This document shows positions 34,181-42,701 of a stretch of 64,000 bases of DNA, piece by piece. The stretch is from an uncultured Pleomorphomonas sp. (lineage in GTDB: Bacteria; Pseudomonadota; Alphaproteobacteria; Rhizobiales; Pleomorphomonadaceae): contig CALMMQ010000122.1 of the NCBI GenBank assembly GCA_937868725.1, positions 1-64,000 of the forward strand. The letters run 5' to 3'. The position numbers and the translations under genes are program-made. The notes below the pieces were generated by a model that did not search any database, was not told the DNA's origin, and saw only the letters and a list, made by a program, of their open reading frames with translations. Each line of letters begins with the position of its first letter. Position 1 is the first letter of the stretch.

Positions 34181-34917
34181 TGCGGACTTCTGAGCTTCAT
34201 CCAGGAGAGCGAGGGGAAATCGAACAGCTCGGCGCTGCGCGTTTCGTCCGCCTCCACTATGGCGGCAATATGTGGCGCCAGTTCGGCCGGCGTCTTCAGG
34301 CTGTCGGGGTCTTCGCCCGGCATGGCCTCGGCACGCATGCGCGTGCGCAGCGGTCCGGGATTGACGAGATTGACGTTGATGCCGAACGACCGGACCTCGT
34401 CGGCATAGGCGAGGACCAGGGCGTTGAGCGCCGCCTTGCTGGCGGCATAAAGGCCCCAGAACGCCTTGCCCTTCCAGGCCGCCGCCGAGCTCAGGAAGAC
34501 GCAGCGGCCGGCCGCCGACTGCCGCAGCAAGGGATCGAGCGAGCGGATCAGCCGGTAGTTGGCGGTGACGTTGATGGCAAAGGCGGCGTCCCACTTGCGC
34601 GGTTCGATGTGGCCGACCGGGCTCAGCCCGCCGAGCACACCGGCGTTGCCGACGAGGCCATCGATACGGCCGAAGCGTTCGGCCAGCGCCGCGCCGAGCT
34701 GATCGATGGCGCCGCCGTCGACGAGGTCGAGCGGCACCAGCGTGGCCGAGCCACCGACGGCGCGGATGGCATCGTCGAGTTCCTCAAGCCCGCCCTGGGT
34801 GCGGGCGACGGCAACGACGTGATGACCGGCGCGGGCCAGTGCCAGCGCCGTCTCGTAACCGATACCACGCGAGGCACCGGTGACGACGGTGATGCGGGAA
34901 TCAGGCGTCACGGTCAT
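34177..34917 (-). CDS. short-chain dehydrogenase/reductase
   Basis: A classical SDR of 246 residues. The cofactor motif TGASRGIGYETALALARAG lies at residues 13-31 and NAG in LVGNAGVLGG near 92. The catalytic Ser is in FLSSAAAW, and the YAASKAAL motif (about residue 157) has Tyr and Lys in YxxxK. RTRMRAEAMPGEDPDSLKTP covers the substrate lid. AAGGAG lies eight bases before the start. It begins 11 bases after the purF stop on the same strand and overlaps the amidase start, so purF-SDR-amidase is probably one transcript. The substrate is unknown. Confidence 0.9.
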   Translation of the reverse strand: MTVTPDSRITVVTGASRGIGYETALALARAGHHVVAVARTQGGLEELDDAIRAVGGSATLVPLDLVDGGAIDQLGAALAERFGRIDGLVGNAGVLGGLSPVGHIEPRKWDAAFAINVTANYRLIRSLDPLLRQSAAGRCVFLSSAAAWKGKAFWGLYAASKAALNALVLAYADEVRSFGINVNLVNPGPLRTRMRAEAMPGEDPDSLKTPAELAPHIAAIVEADETRSAELFDFPSLSWMKLRSPQ

Positions 34918-34928
34918 CGGTGCGCTCC

Positions 34929-36392
34929 TTAGCGATCGGTCGTGTGCGACATCATGCGGACCGGGCCGGAGCCGGCGGCATCGGTCAGGCTGGTGGGATA
35001 GTCGCCGGTGAAGCAGGCATCGCAGTACACCGGGCACTCCTCGTCGCGCCCGACCTCGCCGACGGCGCGGTAAAGGCCGTCGATGGACAGGAAGGCGAGG
35101 CTGTCAGCCTGGATGAAGTGCGTCATCTCCTGGATGGAGAGGCGCGAGGCCAGCAATTTGCCCTTCTCCGGCGTGTCGACGCCGTAAAAGCAGGAATCGG
35201 TGGTCGGCGGCGAGGCAATGCGCATATGCACTTCCGCGGCGCCGGCTTCGCGCATCATCTGGACGATCTTGAGCGAGGTGGTGCCACGCACAATGGAATC
35301 GTCGACGAGCACGATGCGCTTGCCCTCGATGACCGGACGGTTGGCGTTGTGCTTGAGCTTGACGCCCATGTGACGAATGGAATCGGTCGGCTCGATGAAG
35401 GTGCGGCCGACGTAGTGATTGCGAATGATGCCGAAATCGAAGGGAATGCCGGACTCGGTGGCAAAACCGATGGCAGCGGGCGTGCCGGAATCGGGCACGG
35501 GAATGACGACATCGGCTTCAATGCCGTTCTCGCGGGCAAGTTCGGCGCCGATGCGCTTGCGCACCTGATAGACCGACTTGCCGCCGAACATCGAATCCGG
35601 CCGGGCGAAGTAGACATACTCGAAGATGCAGAAGCGCGACGGCCGGCTGTCGAAGGGCCTGAGGCTTTCGACACCGCTGTCGGAGATCACCACCATCTCA
35701 CCCGGCTCGATCTCGCGAACGAAACTGGCGCCGATGATGTCGAGGGCACAGGTTTCGGACGCCAGCACCACGGCGCCCTTGAGATCGCCGAGGATGAGCG
35801 GCCGGATGCCGAACGGGTCGCGGCAGCCGATCATCTTTTCCTGGCTGAGGCAGACCAGCGAATAGGCGCCTTCGACGCGGCTGAGGCCATCGACGATGCG
35901 ATCGACCAGCGCCGCCTGACGGCTGGTAGCCACCAGATGCAGGATGGTCTCGGTGTCCGAGGTCGACTGGAAAATCGAACCGCGCCGCTGCAGCTCGCGC
36001 TGGATCGACATGGCGTTGGTGAGGTTGCCGTTGTGGGCGAGCGCGAAGCCGCCGGTGGCCAGCTCGGCGTAGAGCGGCTGGACGTTGCGCAGCCCCGAAC
36101 CGCCGGTGGTCGAATAGCGGGTGTGGCCGATGGCGCGCCGGCCCGGCAAGCGGCCCAGCACCTTGGCCTTGGAGAAATTGTCGCCGACAAGGCCGATATG
36201 GCGTTCGGTGTAGAACTCCTTGCCGTCGAAGGTGGTGATGCCCGCCGCCTCCTGACCGCGATGCTGCAGGGCGTGCAGGCCGAGCGCAGCGACCGCGGCG
36301 GCGTTGTCGGTGCCGAAGATGCCGAAGACACCACACTCTTCGTGCAGCTTGTCGTCGTCAGTGGCGTGGGGCGAGAGCGAGAAGTCTTGCAT
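34929..36392 (-). CDS. purF: amidophosphoribosyltransferase
   Basis: PurF commits PRPP to purine synthesis, using glutamine-derived ammonia to make phosphoribosylamine. It has 487 residues with a short propeptide before the nucleophilic Cys of HEECGVFGIFG. The glutaminase domain has HALQHRGQEAAGI, IGHTRYSTTG and AHNGNLTN. The phosphoribosyltransferase domain has VVIPVPDSGTPAA and the PRPP loop IVLVDDSIVRGTTS. CYGVDTP and SLRYLS-like positions near the C-terminus (SLAFLSIDGLYRA) and late cysteines suggest the B. subtilis-type Fe-S-containing form, which is inference. The open frame extends 44 codons upstream of ATG 36392, but the family N-terminus fits this start. Confidence 0.95.
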   Translation of the reverse strand: MQDFSLSPHATDDDKLHEECGVFGIFGTDNAAAVAALGLHALQHRGQEAAGITTFDGKEFYTERHIGLVGDNFSKAKVLGRLPGRRAIGHTRYSTTGGSGLRNVQPLYAELATGGFALAHNGNLTNAMSIQRELQRRGSIFQSTSDTETILHLVATSRQAALVDRIVDGLSRVEGAYSLVCLSQEKMIGCRDPFGIRPLILGDLKGAVVLASETCALDIIGASFVREIEPGEMVVISDSGVESLRPFDSRPSRFCIFEYVYFARPDSMFGGKSVYQVRKRIGAELARENGIEADVVIPVPDSGTPAAIGFATESGIPFDFGIIRNHYVGRTFIEPTDSIRHMGVKLKHNANRPVIEGKRIVLVDDSIVRGTTSLKIVQMMREAGAAEVHMRIASPPTTDSCFYGVDTPEKGKLLASRLSIQEMTHFIQADSLAFLSIDGLYRAVGEVGRDEECPVYCDACFTGDYPTSLTDAAGSGPVRMMSHTTDR

Positions 36393-36611
36393 CACCGGCA
36401 AATTCCCATCCTGTCGGTTCGGCCCGCGCACGAGCCCTCTGGCTGACGAACGAGGGGGCCGCGAGCAGCCGCTCGTCGAATTCGCAGACCGGAAACGGCG
36501 GCTTGCCGAGACAAGGCCACCCAAGGCGCCAACACGTCGGAAGCCCGAAACGGTTCGGACATCGGCGCTTGGCCAGCCCTATAGACCAAACGCCGTCGTG
36601 TTGAAAACGGC

Positions 36612-36643
36612 AAATGCGCCGAACGGGCCCGGCGCATTTTCTT
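36612..36643 (-). terminator. hairpin between cvpA and purF
   Basis: AAATGCGCCG (36612-36621) pairs perfectly with CGGCGCATTT (36630-36639) around AACGGGCC. The minus strand continues GCCGTTTTC and the plus strand TTCTTTAGG. It lies past the cvpA stop and before purF, so it probably separates their transcripts. Confidence 0.6.
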
Positions 36644-36689
36644 TAGGCAGCAATATCCACGACAGACCGCCGTTGCCGGCGCCAAATTG

Positions 36690-37328
36690 TCAGTTTTTCG
36701 GCTGTGTCGTCGACTGGATGAGGTGGTCGAGCCCCTGCTGCTCGCCAGGCTTGTAATCGCCGTCGGAGCCCTCGGGCGCCTCGCCCTGCTGATCGCCGCC
36801 GTCCTCGAAACTCGGATTTTGGAACTGCTGGAGAATCTTCTTTTCCGGGTCTTCCGGCAGCGCCGCCATCAGCTCGGTGCCGATGGCATTGAGGAGCGGC
36901 CGCGACTTGGCATCGGTCACCCAGCTCGGCTGCGCCGTCTCATCATGGACGAACCAGTTGAAGAACAACATGCCGACGACGACCAGCAGCAGACCGCGCG
37001 CCGCGCCGAACAGGAAACCCAGCGTCCGGTCGAGCGGACCGATGCGGCTGTCGAGCACGAAATCGGAGATGCGCATGGTGACGAAGGAGACGATGATCAG
37101 CGTCACCAGGAACAGCGAGCCGGCGGAAACGGCAACAGCCAGCTGCTTGTGGGCGATGTGCGCCGACACATAGGGCAGCAGGTCGCCATAGAAGAAAAAG
37201 GCAACGACGGCAGCAGCGACCCAGGCGGCAATGGACAGCACTTCGCGGACGAAGCCGCGGATCATGGCCAGAAGCGCCGAGATCAGCATGATGACAATGA
37301 GGATACCATCCAGAAGCGTAATCGGCAT
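36690..37328 (-). CDS. cvpA: CvpA-family inner-membrane protein
   Basis: A 212-residue membrane protein with four predicted helices in the first 150 residues. The family core is PITLLDGILIVIMLISALLAMIRGFVREVLSI in outline, then FFFYGDLLPYVSAHI, LFLVTLIIVSFVTMRISDFVL and the conserved RIGPLDRTLGFLFGAARGLLL. The C-terminal 60 residues are hydrophilic and acidic. CvpA is linked to colicin V production and bile or envelope stress in E. coli and commonly neighbours purF, as here. ATG 37331 one codon earlier is an alternative start; AAGGG lies upstream. Its molecular function is unknown. Confidence 0.9.
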   Translation of the reverse strand: MPITLLDGILIVIMLISALLAMIRGFVREVLSIAAWVAAAVVAFFFYGDLLPYVSAHIAHKQLAVAVSAGSLFLVTLIIVSFVTMRISDFVLDSRIGPLDRTLGFLFGAARGLLLVVVGMLFFNWFVHDETAQPSWVTDAKSRPLLNAIGTELMAALPEDPEKKILQQFQNPSFEDGGDQQGEAPEGSDGDYKPGEQQGLDHLIQSTTQPKN

Positions 37329-37419
37329 CATCGGCCCTTCAACAACCAAAAACGGCGCATCTTCGCCGCGAATCCAGCCCGGCGCGGACGGCAAACCCTA
37401 GTCTCCTGACCGCGCAATT

Positions 37420-38832
37420 TCAATCGCCCGCCCTCGCAGGCCGTCGAGACGGCGCGGCAGCTATGCGGCTGACGAGATCGACGAGCTGGGCGACAGTGGC
37501 CCGCCGCAGCCCGCCCGCCCCCTCGTCGCCGCCCTTGGCCGCCGGACCGACGGCGCTGGCAAAGCCCAGCTTTTCGGCTTCCTTGAGGCGGGACGCGGCG
37601 TGGGCTACCGGCCGGACGGCACCCGACAGGCTGACTTCGCCAAAATAGACACAGTCGTGGTCGAGCGGCCGATCGGCCAGCGAAGAGACGAGCGCCGCCG
37701 CCACGGCGAGATCGGCGGCCGGTTCCTGAATGCGCAGGCCGCCGGCCACCGCCAGATAGACGTCGTGCTGGCCAAAGCGCACGCCGCAGTGGGCTTCGAG
37801 CACGGCGAGGATCATCGACAGCCGGTTGCCATCCCACCCGACCACGGCCCGGCGCGGCGTGCCAAGGGTCGACGGTGCCACCAGCGCCTGGATTTCCACC
37901 AGCACCGGCCGCGTGCCCTCCATGCCGGCGAACACGGCGGCGCCGGCGGCCGAACCGTCGCGCGTACCCATGAACAGTTCCGACGGATTGGGCACTTCCT
38001 TGAGGCCGCGACCGGTCATTTCGAAGACGCCGATCTCGTCGGTGGGGCCGAAACGGTTCTTGACGGCGCGCAGCACGCGGAAATGGCGGGCGCCGTCGCC
38101 CTCGAAGTACAGCACGGCGTCGACCATGTGCTCGACGACGCGCGGGCCGGCGATCGAGCCATCCTTGGTGACGTGGCCGACGAGAACGACGGTGGCGCCG
38201 CTCTCCTTGGCGTAGCGGACCATGGCCTGGGCCGAAGTGCGCACCTGCGCCACCGTGCCGGGGCCGGCCTCCACCAGCTCCGACCACAGCGTCTGGATCG
38301 AGTCGATGACCACCAGTTCCGGCGCCGGACCGTCCTGCAGGGTGGTGAGAATGTCCTCGACCGAGGTTTCGGCGGCAAGCGCCACCGGCGCACCGGCCAG
38401 CCCCAGCCGTTCGGCCCTGAGACGGACCTGGGCCACCGCTTCTTCGCCGGAAATATAGACGACGCGGGCGCCGCGCGCCGCCATGGTGGCGGCGGCCTGG
38501 ATGAGCAGCGTCGACTTGCCGATGCCGGGATCGCCACCGACCAGCAGCGCCGAGCCGCGCACGAAACCGCCGCCGGTGACGCGATCGAGTTCGTCGATAC
38601 CCGATGGCAGGCGCGGCGCTTCCTCAATGACGCCGGAGAGCGGCACCAGCGGCACCAGACGTCCCTTGCGCATCGCCCTGCCCTTCTGACCGAACACGGC
38701 GTTGCCGATGGCGCCGCCGGCCACCTCCTCGACAAAGGTGTTCCAGCCGCCGCAGGCCTCGCACTTGCCCACCCAACGCTGACTGGTGGCGCCACAGGAC
38801 TGACAGACGAAAACAGTGGTGCGCTTGGCCAT
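37420..38832 (-). CDS. radA: DNA repair protein RadA
   Basis: RadA (Sms) is a RecA-related helicase that promotes branch migration in recombinational repair; 470 residues, normal length. An N-terminal zinc finger CQSCGATSQRWVGKCEACG is at residues 9-28. The RecA core has Walker A GGDPGIGKSTLLIQ, Walker B PELVVIDSIQTLW and the RadA-specific KNRFG motif near residue 257. The C-terminal Lon-protease-like domain (from about 285) has VGWDGNRLSMILAVLE and VYFGEVSLSGAVRPV. It is upstream of cvpA on the same strand with 91 bases between. Confidence 0.95.
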   Translation of the reverse strand: MAKRTTVFVCQSCGATSQRWVGKCEACGGWNTFVEEVAGGAIGNAVFGQKGRAMRKGRLVPLVPLSGVIEEAPRLPSGIDELDRVTGGGFVRGSALLVGGDPGIGKSTLLIQAAATMAARGARVVYISGEEAVAQVRLRAERLGLAGAPVALAAETSVEDILTTLQDGPAPELVVIDSIQTLWSELVEAGPGTVAQVRTSAQAMVRYAKESGATVVLVGHVTKDGSIAGPRVVEHMVDAVLYFEGDGARHFRVLRAVKNRFGPTDEIGVFEMTGRGLKEVPNPSELFMGTRDGSAAGAAVFAGMEGTRPVLVEIQALVAPSTLGTPRRAVVGWDGNRLSMILAVLEAHCGVRFGQHDVYLAVAGGLRIQEPAADLAVAAALVSSLADRPLDHDCVYFGEVSLSGAVRPVAHAASRLKEAEKLGFASAVGPAAKGGDEGAGGLRRATVAQLVDLVSRIAAAPSRRPARAGD

Positions 38833-38921
38833 GAATGTATCCGCATCGACTCGCTGGCCGACAGGATGGCCTAATGTTCACTATTTGTCCACACGGTACC
38901 CGGCACAACGACCGCCGCTGT

Positions 38922-39623
38922 TCAATAGGAAACGGAATAGCTTGGCGAACTGTCCGCTGTGGCGGGCGACGTGTAGGCGGAGGACGCCGCCGCACCCGCA
39001 TCCGCGGCGGTCGCGCTGGTGTCCGACGGCGAAGCGCCAGCTGCCGCCGCGGGACCGCCGTCCGACGAGGCACTGCCGGTGGCGGCGCCGTCGTCGCCCG
39101 ACACCATGGCCAGAATGTCGGCCGGGGCCATGTTGGCCAGATCGGGCGCGGCGGTGGCATCGGTGGTTGCCGTGGCATCCGTCGAAGCGCCGCCGGCCGA
39201 TGGCGGCGGGGGTGGCGGCTGCAGGCTCGCCAGGATCGACTGCGTGCGGCTGGTGTTGAACGACGTGTCGTCGAGGGTGAGGGAGTCCTGATTGTTGGCG
39301 ATGCTCTTCTTCGTCTCGTCGATCTGCTTCTGCATTTCCTGCTTGTACCAGTCGACAAGACCGGTCGAGTCCAGCATCGCTTCCAGCGTACCACCGGTGA
39401 ACTTGGAGTAGTTGCGCTTGACGTAGTCCTTCATGGCATCGTCGGTGCTGGTGGCGCTGAGGAAGGCGGCGCCCCAGTCGGTGCCCGATTGCTGCGGTCC
39501 AAAGAAAATGTCGTCGGCCGACGCCGCCGACGTGCCGCGCGACCGCACGGCCTCGGCCGACCACTTGGAAGCGGTGCCGTAGGTGCGGATTGTGGCGACG
39601 CGGTAGGACACGGGAAAGACCAC
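38922..39623 (-). CDS. uncharacterised protein with Ala/Ser/Thr-rich tail
   Basis: A 233-residue protein of no family I recognise. Residues 1-135 look folded: VATIRTYGTASKWSAEA, DDIFFGPQQSGTDWGAAFLS, AMKDYVKRNYSKFTGGTLEAM and a helical KQEMQKQIDETKKSIANN. From about 140 onward the chain is low complexity: a PPPPPP run, then Ala, Ser, Thr, Asp and Gly repeats ending SPSYSVSY. No signal peptide or membrane helix is clear. It might be a secreted or surface-associated protein, but there is no direct evidence. It lies 89 bases from radA on the same strand. Confidence 0.6.
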   Translation of the reverse strand: MVFPVSYRVATIRTYGTASKWSAEAVRSRGTSAASADDIFFGPQQSGTDWGAAFLSATSTDDAMKDYVKRNYSKFTGGTLEAMLDSTGLVDWYKQEMQKQIDETKKSIANNQDSLTLDDTSFNTSRTQSILASLQPPPPPPSAGGASTDATATTDATAAPDLANMAPADILAMVSGDDGAATGSASSDGGPAAAAGASPSDTSATAADAGAAASSAYTSPATADSSPSYSVSY

Positions 39624-39931
39624 CCTTTCAGCCTGTCATCGTGGCAAAACATGGTTAACGAGGCATGAATGCCGAGCGGATGCCGGTCGCGGCAACGAAC
39701 GCTGCCCTCATCACTTGGTAGCAAGTCACAAAATGGCCATTACTTCGGCTGTCGGCCGATCATCTGTATTTCAAGGATCTTCGCACGGTCTCGCGATGCC
39801 GTTCGAGGTCGATCGTTGAGAAAGCGGTCACGATAATCCCAACTTGCCGCCTTAGTTTGGACGGCATTAGCCAGATAAAAAGCCGCCGCCGCTAGCATGT
39901 CTGCCAGGCACCAGCTTCAAAGGCCTATACG
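39624..39931. other. 308-base intergenic region, nothing identified
   Basis: This region separates two divergent uncharacterised genes. It contains AT-richer patches near 39640-39660 and 39860-39885 that could be promoters for each side, but no hexamer pair, repeat or RNA fold was convincing. Confidence 0.4.
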
Positions 39932-40198
39932 ATGACTTCGACCCGCACCCTGATCACCGACGCCGTCCGCCAGTTTCCGATCGAGCGTACGCCGGCCTGG
40001 CACCGGCTGGCCGACGGCAATGCCGCGCTGCAGATCGACCACGTCGAGCCGCTCAACGCCTCGTTCAACACCACCGACTGCCTGTTCGATGGCGAGGCCA
40101 AGATCGTGTTGAAGGATGCCCGCGCCCTGCAGGCGCTGGTGTTTGGCCGTTTCGACTCCCGCCGCGCCGAAGTCGAACGCATCGTCATCAATGAATGA
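39932..40198 (+). CDS. uncharacterised small protein
   Basis: An 88-residue cytosolic protein, MTSTRTLITDAVRQFPIE at the start, with a compact alpha/beta pattern: WHRLADGNAALQIDHVEPLN, FNTTDCLFDGEAKIVLKDA and ALVFGRFDSRRAEVERIVI. It has no signal peptide or membrane helix. I do not recognise the family. Codon use matches the neighbouring genes and the frame is clean, supporting a real gene. It is convergent with the CBS-domain gene, 38 bases away. Confidence 0.6.
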   Translation: MTSTRTLITDAVRQFPIERTPAWHRLADGNAALQIDHVEPLNASFNTTDCLFDGEAKIVLKDARALQALVFGRFDSRRAEVERIVINE

Positions 40199-40236
40199 CA
40201 TGGCTGGCGGCGCCTCCGCCGCCAGTGTCTCCCGGC

Positions 40237-40671
40237 TCAGGCCGTGAAGATATAGGCCCGGATTTCCGAGCTCTCGAGTTCGATCTCGGCCACGCGATGC
40301 TTGACGACATCGCCGATGGAAATGATGCCGGCCAGCACGCCGCCCTCGACGACGGGCATGTGGCGGAAGCGGCCGGTGGTCATCATGTCCATGACGTCCT
40401 CGAGCGTGTCGGCCTTCGAGCACGTCGAAACCGCCCGGGTCATGAAATAGGACACCGGTTCGGACAACGCCGATACGCCCTGCGAGGCCAGAACGCGCAC
40501 CACGTCGCGCTCGGACAGGATGCCGACCACATGCCGCGACTCGTCGGTGAGGACGAGAGCGCCGATACGCTTCTCGGCCAGCCGCGCCACAGCACGCCCC
40601 AGCGTCATGGAGGCGTCCCCCGACACCACCTCCGTACCCTTGAGAGTCAGAATCTGTTTGACGGTTGTCAT
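40237..40671 (-). CDS. tandem CBS-domain protein
   Basis: A stand-alone CBS pair (Bateman module) of 144 residues. CBS1 spans about 8-65, with RLAEKRIGALVLTDESRHVVGILSERDVVRVLA. CBS2 spans 75-135, with MMTTGRFRHMPVVEGGVLAGIISIGDVVKHRV. Such modules bind adenine nucleotides and modulate partner proteins; the partner here is unknown. GGAGGAG lies eight bases before ATG 40671. It is not in an operon with recognisable partners. Confidence 0.9.
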   Translation of the reverse strand: MTTVKQILTLKGTEVVSGDASMTLGRAVARLAEKRIGALVLTDESRHVVGILSERDVVRVLASQGVSALSEPVSYFMTRAVSTCSKADTLEDVMDMMTTGRFRHMPVVEGGVLAGIISIGDVVKHRVAEIELESSEIRAYIFTA

Positions 40672-40838
40672 CTGTTTCGCTCCTCCCGATCCCGAAGACA
40701 TCACGCCCAGCCGGACGCCGGTCGCGACCGCGTTAACGGCCGTTTAATCAAGGTGGTCGCAACGCAAAGTAATATCAAGAGGCAGGAGCAGAAACTTTTG
40801 GCTGACTCGCCAAATCGCAATTCTTCACGCTGCTTAAA

Positions 40839-41552
40839 TTATTTCACCTTTCGATCAAAAATGGACAGCAGAAGCATTCCGACAAAATAGGCCAGCGTAT
40901 TTAGAATAATATCTCGGATATCCACGCCGTTGGAGGCATAGAGTAACGAAAAGAGTGCATTGGCCGCAAAAATGAATCCGAACAACTGCAACACTTTGAC
41001 GTTGGACCACATCTCGATCAGCCCGAGAGCCGGCCCATCCCAGCGGGCGTGCACGGAGACAAGGTCGGAGAACTCGCGCGCGTAGAGAAAGCGCACCGCC
41101 GCGCCGAGATGGGCGCCGACCACGAAGCTCGGGCCGAACAGGATGTTGGCGTCGCCGCCGGCGATCAGCGAGAACAGTCCGGCGCCGACGACGGCGGCCA
41201 CCAGCGAGAAGACGACGAAGCGCACGCTGCCGAGCCGGAAGGCCACCGCCGAGCCGAAGGCCATCAGCCAGAACATGTCGAAGACCAGATTGGACAGGCG
41301 CGGGTTGATGAAGATGTAGGTGAAGGGCGTCCAGATGGCGGCGAACCAGCCGCCGGCCACCGTCACCCCCGAGACCAACAGCGGATAGCGCAGCGGCGAG
41401 AAGCAGAAGGTCTCGACGAAGCTCATGCGGGCATCGCCCGTCAGGTAATAGGTCTGGCCGACAAAGATGGCCAGCGACAGGAACACGAACACCGCGATGG
41501 CCGGCGGCAGATTGAACATCGGCTCGCGTTGAGGTTCGTTGCCGTTGGCCAT
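40839..41552 (-). CDS. rhomboid-like membrane protein, catalytic residues incomplete
   Basis: A 237-residue protein with six hydrophobic helices. Layout follows rhomboid proteases: helix 1 near 14-34, WTPFTYIFINPRLSNLVFDMFWLMAFGSAVAFRLGSVRF around helices 2-3 in outline, then FGPSFVVGAHLGAAVRFL where the catalytic GxSG should be, and IILNTLAYFVGMLLL in the last helix. The Ser of GPSF is present, but the last-helix His (HxxG in active enzymes) is replaced by NTLAYFVG. It is therefore probably an inactive rhomboid-type protein. The start at 41552 has GAAGGGTGG upstream; ATG 41519 is possible. Confidence 0.72.
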   Translation of the reverse strand: MANGNEPQREPMFNLPPAIAVFVFLSLAIFVGQTYYLTGDARMSFVETFCFSPLRYPLLVSGVTVAGGWFAAIWTPFTYIFINPRLSNLVFDMFWLMAFGSAVAFRLGSVRFVVFSLVAAVVGAGLFSLIAGGDANILFGPSFVVGAHLGAAVRFLYAREFSDLVSVHARWDGPALGLIEMWSNVKVLQLFGFIFAANALFSLLYASNGVDIRDIILNTLAYFVGMLLLSIFDRKVK

Positions 41553-41603
41553 GCCGCTATCCACCCTTCTCCATCCGCCGGCGCCACCGGGCGCCGCCCG
41601 GCA

Positions 41604-41633
41604 ACCATAGCGGTCCGGAGGTGGCATTGCCAA
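41604..41633 (-). promoter_or_regulatory. predicted promoter of the rhomboid-like gene
   Basis: TTGGCA (41633-41628), an 18-base spacer and TATGGT (41609-41604) on the minus strand place a transcription start about 45 bases before the rhomboid-like gene. The promoter lies downstream of the terminator at 41671, so the gene need not be read from the leader unit beyond it. Confidence 0.5.
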
Positions 41634-41670
41634 GGCTCGACCGCATGCCGGCGGCGCCGATGCGACGGAC

Positions 41671-41704
41671 AAAAAAAGACCCGGAAACATCTGTCGTTTC
41701 CGGG
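41671..41704 (-). terminator. intrinsic terminator after the serine-rich leader
   Basis: CCCGGAAAC (41704-41696) and GTTTCCGGG (41688-41680) form a perfect 9-bp stem around GACAGAT on the minus strand, followed by TCTTTTTTT (41679-41671). It ends whatever is transcribed leftward from about 41.8-41.85 kb; the only coding unit there is the 10-codon leader ORF. Confidence 0.85.
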
Positions 41705-41755
41705 CCCGATGTTCGAGCGAGTTAACACTCGCCTGAAACCGAAGAAGCTGCGCTG

Positions 41756-41788
41756 TCAAAGTTCCGAGCTGGAACTCGTTGACATCAT
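41756..41788 (-). CDS. serine-rich 10-residue leader peptide (candidate)
   Basis: A tiny ORF, ATG ATG then Ser-Thr-Ser-Ser-Ser-Ser-Glu-Leu, stop. GGAGG (41801-41797) lies eight bases before the first ATG, a near-ideal ribosome site. The five serines use five different codons (TCA, AGT, TCC, AGC, TCG). Within and after the ORF, AGTTCC/GGAACT and GCGAGT/ACTCGC can form hairpins, and CGAGTT near the ORF can instead pair with AACTCG downstream. An intrinsic terminator follows 52 bases after the stop. This is the layout of a ribosome-mediated attenuator for a serine gene. The downstream gene is rhomboid-like, not serC or serA, and has its own promoter. Confidence 0.5.
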   Translation of the reverse strand: MMSTSSSSEL

Positions 41789-42029
41789 CGGCTTTTCCTC
41801 CACGCACCGCAACATAAACCGCGCCTTAACCTTAACGGCCGGCCGGCTGTCGCCCCACCCCACCGCCCATCCCCGACGAAGGTGTGGACAACGGGCATGG
41901 CTGGCACGTCGCCTGCTCAACAGAGGCTGGGGTCGGCTAAATACGCTCCGGCTGTGCCGTTTTGGTATGGGTCCGGACCGAATTGGCTTCCCGGCACAGT
42001 GCGGAAGAAGGCAGGAAGCGGGGCATTCC

Positions 42030-42701
42030 ATGAAAAACGCCGTGACGCGTTCGCTCTATGACTACTGGACGCGCCTGCGCGGCAACCGGATCGCTCCTGA
42101 ACGGGGCGAGATCGAGCCGGCGGACATCCGGACCATATTGGGCGACACCTTCATTCTCGAAGCCGCCGACCGCGACAGCTACGTCTTCCGCCTGGCCGGC
42201 ACGCGCATGTGCGCGGCCTATTGCCGCGAGCTCAAGGGCCGCAATTTCCTCGACTTCTGGACCGGCAAGGACCGCGAATCCATCGCCTGCCTGCTGGCGG
42301 CGGTGGTCGAAGACGGCGCCGCCGCCGTGTTCGGACTGCAGGCCCAGAACGAGCGCGGCCAGAGCTTTGCCACCGAGGTGATGCTGCTGCCACTGAAGCA
42401 CGAGGGCGGCCCCGTCCATACCCGCATTCTCGGCTGTTTTGCGCCGATGGAACAACCCTACTGGCTCGGCCTGCACCCGGTGCTGCGCCAGCCCCTGCAA
42501 AGCCTGCGGCTGATCTGGCCCGACCAGAAGCCGGCCTTCCTGTTGCGCGCCGACCAGATCGGCCGGGGCAACGAGGCGGTGGCGGCCGACATGGCCGAAC
42601 CGCCGGCCATCATCATGACCCGCCCGGCACGTACGGCCACGCCGTCCCGCACGCGCCGCGTGCGGCACCTGCAGGTAATCGACGGTGGGCGGACGGACTG
42701 A
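42030..42701 (+). CDS. PAS_5-type PAS-domain protein
   Basis: A 223-residue cytosolic protein with one PAS domain of the alphaproteobacterial PAS_5 type: YDYWTRLRGNRIAPERGEIEP, then ADIRTILGDTFILEAADRDS, YVFRLAGTRMCAAYCRELKG and RNFLDFWTGKDRESIA. The C-terminal 60 residues are basic and probably unstructured. There is no catalytic output domain. Homologues are often found near c-di-GMP or PilZ genes. The tandem PilZ gene lies 236 bases downstream on the same strand. AGGAAGCGGGG lies upstream of the start. The signal is unknown. Confidence 0.85.
   Translation: MKNAVTRSLYDYWTRLRGNRIAPERGEIEPADIRTILGDTFILEAADRDSYVFRLAGTRMCAAYCRELKGRNFLDFWTGKDRESIACLLAAVVEDGAAAVFGLQAQNERGQSFATEVMLLPLKHEGGPVHTRILGCFAPMEQPYWLGLHPVLRQPLQSLRLIWPDQKPAFLLRADQIGRGNEAVAADMAEPPAIIMTRPARTATPSRTRRVRHLQVIDGGRTD

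Noticed and set aside
41834..41850. TTAA-N7-TTTA-like CtrA site upstream of the serine leader
   Set aside because: One mismatch in a short degenerate motif; without conservation or cell-cycle data it is not distinguishable from chance.
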